Below are positions 34,338 through 43,139 of a stretch of DNA of 64,000 bases, piece after piece; within the stretch, counting starts at the first letter, position 1, and each line of letters opens with the position of its first letter. The DNA is from an uncultured Geobacter sp. (GTDB taxonomy: Bacteria; Desulfobacterota; Desulfuromonadia; Geobacterales; CAIOGM01). The stretch lies in NCBI GenBank assembly GCA_903857795.1, contig CAIOGM010000140.1:1-64000 (forward strand), read 5' to 3'. The translations under genes and the position numbers were made by a program. The notes below the pieces were generated by a model that had not been told where the DNA came from, made no database searches, and saw nothing but the letters and a program-made list of their open reading frames with translations.

Positions 34338-35657
34338 ATGAATAGTGTCATCATCATCTGCGATGATCCGCGTATCGCGCTCGTCAGGGAGACGCTCCAG
34401 CCGCTTCTCACCGCCAAGATCTGTGTCGTCGCCAATTTCGACGCCGGTCTCAAGGTGGTCTTTGAGAAACAGCCGCTGGTGGTCTTTATTCAGGACGAGA
34501 TCGACGGGGTCAGAGGAGAGACGGTCAGCCGTCACGTCAAATCCCTGCTCCAGGGAAACGCTCCCCAGTTCATCACCCTGGACCATGCCGCGGTATTTCC
34601 CGGTCTGGTCAGGGATTTCAACGACGGCATCAACCTGAACCATCCCGTGGAGGAGCTCATCACGGTGTTCAGGAAGCATCTGCTGAAACTCTCCGGCATC
34701 AGCTGGACGGGGCAAGCTCCGCAGGCGTCGGCCAGGCCGGCGCCTCCGCCCTCCGCCGACCGCGTGTACGAACTCCCTCTCCTGGAGCGGCATGGGGTGC
34801 CGGTTTCAGAGCAGTCAAGCGACTCTCTCCTCCCCGTGCTGGAGTACCCGCCGCTCGTCCTGGTTGTCGATCCATTTTCCGCCGATAGTAATGATAGTAA
34901 GGAACCGCCGGCATCGGCTCTCCCTCTCCTCGACGCACCCTCCGACCTCCCCGTCTCCCTGCCGCGACTCATGCCGATTCCGGCCGCCCGGGAGTGCCTC
35001 CTCTTCCCGGCGGTGGAGCTTCCCCCACCGGTTGTCCCGGCGCCTGCGGAGGTGGCGAGCCCTCTTTCACTGCCGGAGCGTCCCCGGATGACCGGTCGGA
35101 GCTCAGGGCGGCTGCCGTTCCCGGTGAACTCCGCTCCAGAGAGGTCAAGAGTCTCTCACAAGACGCTGGTAGCGCTACTCTTCGCCGCCGGGCTCATACT
35201 CTTCATTTCATTCGGCGCCAGGCCGCTGGGGGACGCCGTCATCTCCATATCATCCCACCCACGTTCCGCTGCGGCCACCCCGGATAACCCGCCACCCAAC
35301 GCGGGACGAAAAGTGCCCTCCTTCATCCCCAAAGGCGGCTTCGATCCATTCTACGGATCGGACCGGCCGGGGTGGGAGCACTACATCTCGAAGCGCCGCG
35401 AGTATTTCATCTTTCGCCAGCAGAAGGAGATCAAGGCGCTGCAGATGGTGGCATTGAAAAATGGGGCTCTCTCCCATCCGTTCGTCTCCTCAGCCTTGCT
35501 CGAACTCTGCGGCTCAGCCACAATCGTGAGCAGTTCCAGGAGCATACGTGACGGCTACCTCATCCAACAGGGAGAGAGTGCGACCGGGGCGGGAGTAACC
35601 ATCTACAAGAAACGGGAGAGCGGCGAGATCCGTGCATTAGTCATCACCTTCCCCTGA
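34338..35657 (+). CDS. Receiver-like membrane protein of unknown function
   Basis: 439 residues. The first 115 resemble a response-regulator receiver (MNSVIIICDDPRIALVRETL, then KQPLVVFIQDE at the phospho-acceptor region), but the acidic and Lys residues are not clearly conserved. Residues about 120-270 are Pro/Ser/Leu-rich and probably disordered. One transmembrane helix lies at about 275-297 (LVALLFAAGLILFISFGA). The C-terminal 120 residues (GWEHYISKRREYFIFRQQKEIKALQ onward) form a small folded domain I do not recognise. The cytoplasmic receiver side and periplasmic tail suggest transmembrane signalling. It precedes cheV on the same strand. Confidence 0.5.
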   Translation: MNSVIIICDDPRIALVRETLQPLLTAKICVVANFDAGLKVVFEKQPLVVFIQDEIDGVRGETVSRHVKSLLQGNAPQFITLDHAAVFPGLVRDFNDGINLNHPVEELITVFRKHLLKLSGISWTGQAPQASARPAPPPSADRVYELPLLERHGVPVSEQSSDSLLPVLEYPPLVLVVDPFSADSNDSKEPPASALPLLDAPSDLPVSLPRLMPIPAARECLLFPAVELPPPVVPAPAEVASPLSLPERPRMTGRSSGRLPFPVNSAPERSRVSHKTLVALLFAAGLILFISFGARPLGDAVISISSHPRSAAATPDNPPPNAGRKVPSFIPKGGFDPFYGSDRPGWEHYISKRREYFIFRQQKEIKALQMVALKNGALSHPFVSSALLELCGSATIVSSSRSIRDGYLIQQGESATGAGVTIYKKRESGEIRALVITFP

Positions 35658-35754
35658 ATCAGCATCATCGTCAAAAAAATGAACAGGCGCCTTCCTGACG
35701 GTTTCCTGCGATAGTAGCAGGGAGGTTCAGAAGATAATTCCCGGAGGGAGCAGC

Positions 35755-36657
35755 ATGAAGTCACATCTCAGTATCCTGCTGGAAAGTGATACCAATGAAC
35801 TTGAACTGCTTGAGTTCTCTGTGGATCATGGAGCGACCCCCGGCTATTTTGGTGTCAACGTGGCGAAAGTCCGTGAAATCGTCAGGATGCCGGACATAAC
35901 CCGTATCGCCCTGTCGCCTGAAGGAATCGCCGGAACAATGACACGACGCGGCAAGATCATTCCGGTCATTAATTTGGCACGAGTCCTTGGAAGCGAACCC
36001 CCCAGAAAAGCCGACCGGGTCATCATCCTCGAATTCAACCAGGTCACCGTGGGGATCATGGTCGGCGCTGTCTCTTCCGTCCACCGCCTGTCATGGGGAG
36101 AGATTGAAGCTCCGCCGACCACCGGGGCGGGACTCTATATCATCGCACTGGTGAAGATGGAGGAGAGGATCATCCTCATGCTGGATTTTGAGCGGATTCT
36201 GGCAGATATTTTTGACGGGGGGACGGTAAAACCGATGACGTTGCCCCACGGCAACCCGCTCAAGAACGGAGAGCGTACCATTCTGTTCGTGGATGACTCC
36301 AGCTTCATCCGCTCTACTATCGGGGCTCTGTTGCGGCAGGCCGGGTTTCGTGTCAAGGAGGCGGTCAATGGAGAAGACGCCTGGAGGATCATTCAGGAGA
36401 GCGTCGAGATCGCTCCCCTTGATATTGATATCGTGATAACCGATGTGGAGATGCCCCGGATGGACGGACTGCACCTCATCTCGCTGATTAAAAAAGAGAG
36501 CCGGTTCAGCGGAGTGCCGCTGTTCATCTTCAGCTCACTGGCCAGTGACGACAACAAGAGGAAATGGAAAAATGTCGGCGCAGACGGCATTATCACCAAG
36601 GCCGACCTCCCCAGGCTGCTGCAGATCCTCGACGAGGCGTTTAATGTCATCGGCTAA
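35755..36657 (+). CDS. cheV: CheV-type chemotaxis coupling protein (CheW-REC)
   Basis: 300 residues: a CheW domain at about 1-160 (YFGVNVAKVREIVRMPDITRI and MTRRGKIIPVINLARVLG), then a receiver at about 175-300 (TILFVDDSSFIRSTIGALLR, Asp in IVITDVEMPRMDGL, Lys in IITKADL). CheV couples chemoreceptors to CheA and is tuned by phosphorylation of the receiver. ATG 35755 follows GGAGGGAGCAGC. It is an orphan here, with no cheA or mcp in the window, and lies 97 bp after the receiver-like membrane gene. Confidence 0.85.
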   Translation: MKSHLSILLESDTNELELLEFSVDHGATPGYFGVNVAKVREIVRMPDITRIALSPEGIAGTMTRRGKIIPVINLARVLGSEPPRKADRVIILEFNQVTVGIMVGAVSSVHRLSWGEIEAPPTTGAGLYIIALVKMEERIILMLDFERILADIFDGGTVKPMTLPHGNPLKNGERTILFVDDSSFIRSTIGALLRQAGFRVKEAVNGEDAWRIIQESVEIAPLDIDIVITDVEMPRMDGLHLISLIKKESRFSGVPLFIFSSLASDDNKRKWKNVGADGIITKADLPRLLQILDEAFNVIG

Positions 36658-38261
36658 TAGGTGAGCCGGGCATAGGGTGAGCTCCGGGAGGCCCGGAGGG
36701 CGTCGGCCAGGGTGACGATCCCCCGGGCTTCCAGGAGGGGAATCAGCTTGAGCAGGAGCTCCGCGGTTACCAGGGCGTCCCCCAGGGCCGTATGCCGGCC
36801 GACTACGGTGAGATTCAACAGCCGGGCAATGCCATCGATGGAGTGGCTCTCCTGATGGGGATGGATGACCGAAGAGAGGAGCAACGTATCCAGCACCGGG
36901 TTGTCGAAGCTGACCCCGCATCGGCGCTCCTTGAGCCGCAGGCAGGCCATGTCAAAGGCGGCGTTGTGCGCCACCAGCACCGCCCCTTCCACGAACCGGT
37001 GGAAATGAGGAAGGATCTGTTCGATGGTGGGGCGGCCGTCCACCATCTCCCTCGTAATGCCATGGACGGCCACCGACGCCTCGGGGATGGAGCGCCGGGG
37101 ATCGATGAGCTGATCCATGACCTCCCCCGGAAGAATCCGTCCATTGACGATCCGGACCGCGCCCAGCTGAATGATCTCATCCCCCTGGCCCGGCTCCAGA
37201 CCGGTGGTCTCGGTATCGAACACCACATAGGTCAGGGAGCGGAGCGGCTGGCCGGAAAGCTCCTGCAGCCCCCGCTGCCCGAAGAGGTCGAATTCATAGG
37301 AGACGGGACGGGGCTCCGGCCGGGGGGTGCATTCGGTACCGACCAACTCAGGCTGCACGCCCCCCCCGACCTCCCTGCACGGCCGACACTCTGTTTCCCC
37401 CCCCGGGTTCTGCTCCGCCAGAGTCAGGACAAATCCGGTCATCTGCCTCCGTTCACACTGAACACACTCCTCATGAATCTCACAGCGGAAGCCGAAGGCC
37501 GGCGCCATGGTGACCCGCAGGAGCCCCCCCCCTGAAAGGGGGGTCGTGAACTCCGTCACCGGCATACTCTCCCCCCGGGAGACCGCCTCCCGGAGCAGGG
37601 TCAACCCCCGGTCCAGGGGGGCGCGCGCCAGCACCCCGAACAGTGACCGCCCCAGGCCGATCCAGCCAACCGGCTCCCCCCGGGCAAACTTCATCGCTTC
37701 GGGGGGGTGCAGCAGCCGCTGGGCCTGCTGGTTGTAGAGGAGTATCTGCCCGTCGATGCTGCAGACCAGCACGCCGCTGGGGAGCTCCGACATGAGCGCA
37801 GCCAGGCGGTTGCGCTCCTCCTTCAGGTCGGCATGGGCAGAACGGACGGTGGCGTCCACCTCGGCGCGGAGCTTCTGGTAGGCGTCGGCCGAGGCGTTGA
37901 TGACCTCGGCCAGGCGGATCACCTCACGGGCCCCCCTGGCCGGCAACCGGTACTCATGATTGACCAGGGAGATCACCTGGGTGGATTCGGCCATCTGCAG
38001 GATGGGGATGATGTAGTAGTGAAACAGGAGGGAGACCAAGCCGCCGATGACCGCCGCCAGGATGATCGCCCCCAGCAGCGGGAAGGGGAGGAGCTTTTCC
38101 GCCAGGGCGGCGACGGTCACCTGTTCGGCTTCGGAGAGGTTCAGCCAGGAACCGGCCACGGCGGCAAAGATCACCCCGAAGATGACGGCGCCGATGCCCA
38201 GGATGAAGATCCAGTATTTGTGCGATGGTTTCATGGCAGGGAAGAGGGGAAACCGACTCAA
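36654..38261 (-). CDS. Membrane-anchored PAS/HAMP-like protein with DEDDh exonuclease domain
   Basis: 535 residues. Two transmembrane helices lie at about 15-36 and 55-78, with a HAMP-like linker at about 80-130, a coiled coil and a PAS-like domain at about 150-260. A DnaQ-type 3'-5' exonuclease occupies about 345-525: [36 protein letters not shown] and [10 protein letters not shown] supply DEDDh residues. Coupling a signalling membrane module to a polymerase-epsilon-like nuclease is unusual. The TTG start at 38261 overlaps the ptsI stop, suggesting coupling; ATG at 38234 is the alternative. It is the last gene of the leftward PTS operon. Confidence 0.75.
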   Translation of the reverse strand: MSRFPLFPAMKPSHKYWIFILGIGAVIFGVIFAAVAGSWLNLSEAEQVTVAALAEKLLPFPLLGAIILAAVIGGLVSLLFHYYIIPILQMAESTQVISLVNHEYRLPARGAREVIRLAEVINASADAYQKLRAEVDATVRSAHADLKEERNRLAALMSELPSGVLVCSIDGQILLYNQQAQRLLHPPEAMKFARGEPVGWIGLGRSLFGVLARAPLDRGLTLLREAVSRGESMPVTEFTTPLSGGGLLRVTMAPAFGFRCEIHEECVQCERRQMTGFVLTLAEQNPGGETECRPCREVGGGVQPELVGTECTPRPEPRPVSYEFDLFGQRGLQELSGQPLRSLTYVVFDTETTGLEPGQGDEIIQLGAVRIVNGRILPGEVMDQLIDPRRSIPEASVAVHGITREMVDGRPTIEQILPHFHRFVEGAVLVAHNAAFDMACLRLKERRCGVSFDNPVLDTLLLSSVIHPHQESHSIDGIARLLNLTVVGRHTALGDALVTAELLLKLIPLLEARGIVTLADALRASRSSPYARLTY

Positions 38262-40018
38262 TCGAAACTCTCGGAAAACCGGGAAGCAATCTCTCCCTGG
38301 AGATAACTCTCCACCTGGGCGGCGGTGGAGCAGGTCAGCGCCCTGGCCGCCACCTTGGTCGCCTCTTCCTTTGGACAGCGCCGGAGGAGCCGCTTGACCC
38401 GGGGGATGGCGACCGGTGACATGGAGAGCTCGTCAAACCCCAAACCCAGGAGAATGGGGAGGTAGAGCGGATCCCCGGCCATCTCGCCGCAGATGCAGGC
38501 CCGGATACCGGCGGCGTGGGCCGCCTCCACCACCGTCTTGAGAGAACGGAGAATGGCGGGATGGAGCGGTTCATAGAGAGGCGCCAGCTGCTCGTTGGAG
38601 CGGTCGATGGCCAGGGTGTACTGGATGAGATCGTTGGTGCCGACACTGAAGAAGTCGACTTCACGGGCGAGGAGGTCGGCGATGATGACCGCCGAGGGGA
38701 TCTCGATCATGATGCCGACTTCCACTGCGTCATCATAGGGGACCCCCCGGGCCGTCAGCTCGGCCTTGGCCTCTGCCAGGCAGCTCTTGGCCGCGCGAAG
38801 TTCCGGGAGGCCGGAGATCATCGGGAAGAAGAGCCGGGCGGTTCCCAGGAGACTGGCCCTCAGGATGGCCCGAAGCTGGGTCCGGAAGAGCTCCGGCTCC
38901 CTCAGCGACAGCCGGACCGCCCGGACCCCCAGGGCGGGGTTAGCCTCGTCCCCGGGATGGAGCGCCCCGCAGAGCTTGTCCCCCCCCACGTCCAGGGTCC
39001 GGATGGAGACCGGGTGGGGAGCGGCCGCCCTGATCACCGCGGCATAGGCGGCATACTGCTCCTCTTCATCGGGAAGCGTGTCCCTATTCATGAAGAGAAG
39101 TTCCGTCCGGTAGAGCCCGATCCCCTGACCACCGTGGGCGGTTATGGCGGGAATCTCCTCGGGGAACTCCACGTTCCCCTGGAGCCGGAGTCGGTAACCG
39201 TCAGGGGTCAGGGGGGGAAGCTCCCGCAGCTTGGTAAGCTCCTGCTCCTGGTGGTCGTAGAGTCGTTTGCGCCGTTGGTAGGTCTCAAGGGTCTCGCTGT
39301 CGGGATTAATCTCCACGATCCCCCGGGCGCCATCGATGACCACCAGGTCGCCGTCACGAAGAGCCGAAGTCACCGACGCCATCCCCACCACCGCAGGAAT
39401 CTCCAGGGCGCGGGCCAGGATGGCGGTATGCGCGTTGCGTCCCCCCAGATCGGTGACGAAGCCGGCGACCTGGGTGGCGTCGATCTGCAGGATGTCGGTG
39501 GGGGAGAGGTCGTGAGCTACGAGGATGCACCTCCCCGTGGCGCGGGGGAGCGGGTGGTGAGGAGTTCCGGTCATGTGACGCAGGAGACGCTCCATCACGG
39601 TTTCGATGTCACGCCCCCGTTCACGGAGATAGTCGTCGTCAACGCCGGAAAAATGTTCCAGAAACTTGCGGGTGAAGCGCCGGATCGCCGCCTCGGCGTT
39701 GATCTCTTCGTCACGGATGAAGCCGGTGACCTCCCGGACCAGCATGCTGTCTTCCAGGATCAGGAGGTGGGCGTCGATGACGTAGAGATGCTCAGCCCCC
39801 CGCTCCACCGCCAGCTCGTCGCGAATCCTGAGCAGCTCTCTCCGGGTATCGTCCAGGGCCAGGGCGAGACGGCCGATCTCAACAGGGACCTGACCGGCCT
39901 CGATGGGGAACTCAAGAACACGCAGCCGGCTCCGATCCACCATCTGCGCCGTGCCGATGGCGATCCCCGGGGAGGCCCCCGTACCATGGAGTACGCTCTT
40001 AGTTCTCGCCGAAGCCAT
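38258..40018 (-). CDS. ptsI: PTS enzyme I
   Basis: 586 residues. Enzyme I transfers phosphate from PEP to HPr. The N-terminal half has the active-site His in [18 protein letters not shown] (near 197). The C-terminal TIM barrel binds PEP ([47 protein letters not shown] and the ICGEMAGDP cysteine). It overlaps ptsH by 20 bp. With HPr, an EIIA and HprK but no EIIB/C genes, the system most likely controls metabolism rather than importing sugars. Confidence 0.95.
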   Translation of the reverse strand: MASARTKSVLHGTGASPGIAIGTAQMVDRSRLRVLEFPIEAGQVPVEIGRLALALDDTRRELLRIRDELAVERGAEHLYVIDAHLLILEDSMLVREVTGFIRDEEINAEAAIRRFTRKFLEHFSGVDDDYLRERGRDIETVMERLLRHMTGTPHHPLPRATGRCILVAHDLSPTDILQIDATQVAGFVTDLGGRNAHTAILARALEIPAVVGMASVTSALRDGDLVVIDGARGIVEINPDSETLETYQRRKRLYDHQEQELTKLRELPPLTPDGYRLRLQGNVEFPEEIPAITAHGGQGIGLYRTELLFMNRDTLPDEEEQYAAYAAVIRAAAPHPVSIRTLDVGGDKLCGALHPGDEANPALGVRAVRLSLREPELFRTQLRAILRASLLGTARLFFPMISGLPELRAAKSCLAEAKAELTARGVPYDDAVEVGIMIEIPSAVIIADLLAREVDFFSVGTNDLIQYTLAIDRSNEQLAPLYEPLHPAILRSLKTVVEAAHAAGIRACICGEMAGDPLYLPILLGLGFDELSMSPVAIPRVKRLLRRCPKEEATKVAARALTCSTAAQVESYLQGEIASRFSESFD

Positions 40019-40265
40019 CCTTTATCAGCTCTCCCAGAGTCGTCATGGCGACGGTTTCATCATCCCCGGCGACGGTGACCTTGATGACGGTCCCCTTGCC
40101 GGCGGCCAGCATCATGATCCCCATGATACTCTTGCCGTTCACCTCGACCCCGTCCCGGGCGATCTTGATCTCTGATGCGAAGCGGCTGGCGGTCTTGACC
40201 AGCAGGGCCGAAGCCCGGGCGTGAAGCCCCAGCTTGTTGACGATGGTAAATTCCTGTTCGAGCAT
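39999..40265 (-). CDS. ptsH: PTS phosphocarrier HPr
   Basis: An 88-residue HPr fold. The phosphorylatable His is in [17 protein letters not shown] (His15) and the regulatory Ser is in [15 protein letters not shown] (Ser46), the target of HPr kinase, whose gene is three genes upstream in the same operon. Both residues are intact, so catalytic and regulatory phosphorylation are both possible. ATG 40265. Confidence 0.94.
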   Translation of the reverse strand: MLEQEFTIVNKLGLHARASALLVKTASRFASEIKIARDGVEVNGKSIMGIMMLAAGKGTVIKVTVAGDDETVAMTTLGELIKDGFGEN

Positions 40266-40289
40266 GAAGGATCCAGTTCTTCGTCGTGG

Positions 40290-40682
40290 TTATTTGAGAA
40301 AATCACCTGCCACGGAGATGCTCTCCCGACCGCACTCCCGCAGACGGGCGGCCAGCCCGGCGACCCCCAACAGCTCCCGCTTGAGGGCGAACTCCATGAC
40401 CATGGGGAGATTGACTCCGGAGAGGACCTCTACCCGGTTCTCTTCGAGAAACGAAATACTCAGGTTTGACGGGGTTCCGCCGAACATGTCGGTCATGATG
40501 ATCACCCCCGGCCCCCCCAGGCGCCGCAGGGCGCCGGTAATCCCCGCCAGGATGGTGTCGCCGTTATCCCCGGGAGTGACCCCCAGGGCCTCGGCCCGGG
40601 GAATCGGGCCGACGATCATCTCCGCCGCCTTGAGCAGTTCCGCCGCAAGGTGGGAGTGCGCCACCAGGAGTAATCCAATCAT
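40290..40682 (-). CDS. PTS EIIA component, mannose family
   Basis: A 130-residue EIIA of the Man/Fru superfamily. The opening MIGLLLVAHSHLAAELLKAAEMIVG carries the conserved His (residue 9) that accepts phosphate from HPr. GGPGVIIMTDMFGGTPSNLS is the second family signature. No EIIB, EIIC or EIID follows. In Geobacter-type operons this protein is thought to relay phosphate for regulation. It overlaps rapZ by 4 bp and lies 24 bp upstream of ptsH. Confidence 0.88.
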   Translation of the reverse strand: MIGLLLVAHSHLAAELLKAAEMIVGPIPRAEALGVTPGDNGDTILAGITGALRRLGGPGVIIMTDMFGGTPSNLSISFLEENRVEVLSGVNLPMVMEFALKRELLGVAGLAARLRECGRESISVAGDFLK

Positions 40683-41551
40683 GTGGTCCCCTTATCAATG
40701 TCACGATGGGTGATCTTCAGTCTGACATGCTGGCCGGCAAAGAGACGGCCCAGCGCCTCGGTGACCGCCACGGAGCGGTGACGCCCCCCGGTGCACCCCA
40801 CCGACAGGGTGAGGTACGACTTACCCTCGCTCCGGAAACGGGGGATCAGAAAATCCAGGAGCTCTTCGACCCGGGTGATGAAGGTCATGGTTGACTGCTT
40901 CTCCAGGACATACTCCCGGACCCCCGGGTCGAGACCGGTGGAACTCTTCAGCTCCGGAACGAAGTGGGGATTGGGGAGAAACCGGACATCAAAGAGCATG
41001 TCCGACTCCAGGGGGATGCCGTAACGGAAGCCGAAGGATTGGAGGTGAACCGTCATCCCCCCAGACTCCTCGCACCCCCTCACGTGGGCCAGCACCTGCT
41101 CCCGAAGCTGATGGACGTTGGTCTCAGAGGTGTCGAAGATCTTGACGGCCAGGTGGCGCAACCCCGCCAGCTGTTCCCGCTCGAAGCGGACCGCCTCGGG
41201 GATCGATTCAAACGCTCCCGCCGGGTGGCGTCTCCTGGTCTCGGAAAAGCGGCGGGTGATGATCTCGTCGGTGGCATCGAAGAAGAAGAGTTCGATAGAG
41301 TGCCCGGTGCTCCGAATCTCTGCAAAGACCTCGGTATACCCGGAGATGAAATCGATGCTCCGGATATCCATCACCAGCACCACCCCGGTGACCTGCTCCC
41401 GGGAGTTGCCGATGAGCTCGATGAATTTGGGGAAGAGGGTCAGCGGGAGGTTGTCGATGCAGAAGAACCCCTCATCCTCCAGCGCCTTGACCGCGGTGGA
41501 CTTGCCGGAACCGGACATCCCTGTGACGATGATGATCCGCAAGCTATTCAA
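40679..41551 (-). CDS. rapZ: RapZ/YvcJ nucleotide-binding protein
   Basis: 290 residues. The N-terminal P-loop GMSGSGKSTAVKALEDEGF binds nucleotide. The C-terminal half has the family signatures LMFDVRFLPNPHFVPELK and LTLSVGCTGGRHRSVAVTEALG. RapZ is an RNA-binding adaptor in enterobacteria that controls glmS decay; elsewhere (YvcJ) it senses cell-wall or nucleotide metabolites. The start is TTG 41551, with GGGGGACGAAG upstream and no suitable ATG, overlapping hprK by 8 bp. Confidence 0.93.
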   Translation of the reverse strand: MNSLRIIIVTGMSGSGKSTAVKALEDEGFFCIDNLPLTLFPKFIELIGNSREQVTGVVLVMDIRSIDFISGYTEVFAEIRSTGHSIELFFFDATDEIITRRFSETRRRHPAGAFESIPEAVRFEREQLAGLRHLAVKIFDTSETNVHQLREQVLAHVRGCEESGGMTVHLQSFGFRYGIPLESDMLFDVRFLPNPHFVPELKSSTGLDPGVREYVLEKQSTMTFITRVEELLDFLIPRFRSEGKSYLTLSVGCTGGRHRSVAVTEALGRLFAGQHVRLKITHRDIDKGTT

Positions 41552-42503
41552 CTTCGTCCCCCAGATGCCGGACTTCCAGCCGGTTCATGAGTTGTTCGTG
41601 GAATTCCCGGGCCGAATGGTACCCCATCCCCTTCAGGAGATAATCCCGGGCCGCCACCTCGATGATGGAGGTGAGGTTGCGGCCGGGACGGACCGGGATC
41701 TTCAGGTGCGGTAACTCCACATCCAAGATGCTGTACTGAGCGTCATCGATCCCCAGGCGGTCATACTCATGGTTCGCATCCCACTCCATCAGTTCGATGA
41801 CCAGGTCGATGATCTTCTTTTCCCGGATGGACGAGACGCCGAAGAGGTTTTTGATGTTGATGATGCCGAGCCCCCGGATCTCCATATGGTACTGGAGCGA
41901 CTCACCGGCCATCCCCACCAGGGAGGCCGGCATCTTCTTCCTGATGAAGACGACATCGTCGGCCACCAGCCGGTTACCCCGGAGGATCAGGTCCAGGGCG
42001 CACTCGCTCTTGCCGATACCGCTCTTCCCCAAGAGCAGCACCCCCACCCCCAGGACGTCCACGAGGACGCCGTGGAGGTGGGTCGTGGGGAGGAGACTCT
42101 CTTCCAGGAACTTGGTGATGAGCGAGATGAAGGTGGATGACTGGTGCGGACTCACCAGGAGCGGGATTCCGGCCTCTTCAGCCGCCCGGATCAGCTCCTC
42201 GGGAGGCTCAAGCCCCTTGGTCACCATGAAGCCGATGAGAGGAAACGAGCAGAGCTTCCCGATGTACTCCCGGGCCGTCTCTTCGGGGAGCTGCTGGAGG
42301 TAGGAGATCTCGGTGTTGCCGAGCACCTGAAGCCGGTTGGGGTGCAGGTGGATGGTATAGCCGGTCAGGGCCAACCCCGGCTTCTGGATGCGGGGGCTGG
42401 TCAGTCGATTGACCAACCCCCGGCTCCCTGCGACCAGAGTAAGGTTGAGCCCGTACTCGGTCTCAGTGAGCAGGTTGTTGACGGTGAGGGTGGGCGTGTT
42501 CAT
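41544..42503 (-). CDS. hprK: HPr kinase/phosphorylase
   Basis: 319 residues from ATG 42503 (AGGAG upstream). The N-terminal DRTGG-like domain spans about 1-130. The kinase domain has P-loop VLLLGKSGIGKSECALDL (about 150-167) and the HprK signature MEIRGLGIINIKNLFG. It adds and removes phosphate at Ser46 of HPr. It is normally a Firmicute regulator, but the hprK-rapZ-EIIA-ptsH-ptsI order behind rpoN is typical of many proteobacteria. Overlaps with rapZ suggest joint translation. Confidence 0.95.
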   Translation of the reverse strand: MNTPTLTVNNLLTETEYGLNLTLVAGSRGLVNRLTSPRIQKPGLALTGYTIHLHPNRLQVLGNTEISYLQQLPEETAREYIGKLCSFPLIGFMVTKGLEPPEELIRAAEEAGIPLLVSPHQSSTFISLITKFLEESLLPTTHLHGVLVDVLGVGVLLLGKSGIGKSECALDLILRGNRLVADDVVFIRKKMPASLVGMAGESLQYHMEIRGLGIINIKNLFGVSSIREKKIIDLVIELMEWDANHEYDRLGIDDAQYSILDVELPHLKIPVRPGRNLTSIIEVAARDYLLKGMGYHSAREFHEQLMNRLEVRHLGDEVE

Positions 42504-42534
42504 GAAACGCTCCTGACGGGGTAACGAGCCGACC

Positions 42535-43080
42535 CTACTGCCGTTCGGGCTCGATGAGTCCGTAGTTGCCATCCTTGCGCCGGTAGATGACGTTAATGGA
42601 GTCGTTGCCGGCGTTGGTAAAGACGAGGAAGTCCTTGTGAAGGAGGTCCATCTGCATTACCGCCTCATCAACCGACATCGGCTTGATGGAGAAGGTGGAG
42701 CTCTTGATGATCACCGGCTCGCTGCGGGTTTCGATGCTCTCCGCCTCGACGATGCTCTTGAGGACTCGACGATCGGAGCTGTCGGCCGACGGCTTGTGAT
42801 CCTTGAGCCGCTCCTTGTAGCGCTGGAGCTGCCGCTCTATCTTGTCCAGGACCATGTCGATGGCGGCGTACATGTCGGAGGTCTCTTCCGAGGCCTTGAT
42901 GGTGATCCCCTTGGCGGTGAGGGTGATGTCGGCGCTGTGCCGAATCTTCTCCACGGTCAGAAACACCTGGGCGGTAATGGGCTCGTCGATGTATTTCCTG
43001 ACGCGCTCCAGCTTCTCTGTGGCGTAGGCCTTCAGCGCATCGCTGGGCTCAAGATGACGGAATGTCGTGGTAATCTGCAT
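42535..43080 (-). CDS. hpf: Long-form ribosome hibernation promoting factor
   Basis: 181 residues from ATG 43080 with AGGAGG upstream. Residues 1-100 form the ribosome-binding S30AE domain (MQITTTFRHLEPSDALKAYATEKLERV). The C-terminal domain at about 125-181 (IIKSSTFSIKPMSVDEAVMQMDLLHKDFLVFTNA) is the dimerisation part of long HPF. It silences 70S ribosomes as 100S dimers in slow growth. The gene between rpoN and hprK is a conserved order (yhbH position in enterobacteria). Confidence 0.95.
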   Translation of the reverse strand: MQITTTFRHLEPSDALKAYATEKLERVRKYIDEPITAQVFLTVEKIRHSADITLTAKGITIKASEETSDMYAAIDMVLDKIERQLQRYKERLKDHKPSADSSDRRVLKSIVEAESIETRSEPVIIKSSTFSIKPMSVDEAVMQMDLLHKDFLVFTNAGNDSINVIYRRKDGNYGLIEPERQ

Positions 43081-43139
43081 GTGATTCCTCCTGTGTGATA
43101 TGACCTGAGACATAGGGGTCTCTCCGGTAGAGGGAGAGG

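Noticed and set aside
34174..34341. 55-codon frame with a good ribosome site upstream of the receiver-like gene
   Set aside because: The peptide has random-looking composition and no family; kept only as a note in the intergenic entry.
38516..40078. Long open frame of 520 codons opposite ptsI
   Set aside because: It is a GC-rich antisense shadow of a clear enzyme I gene; its translation has no family features.
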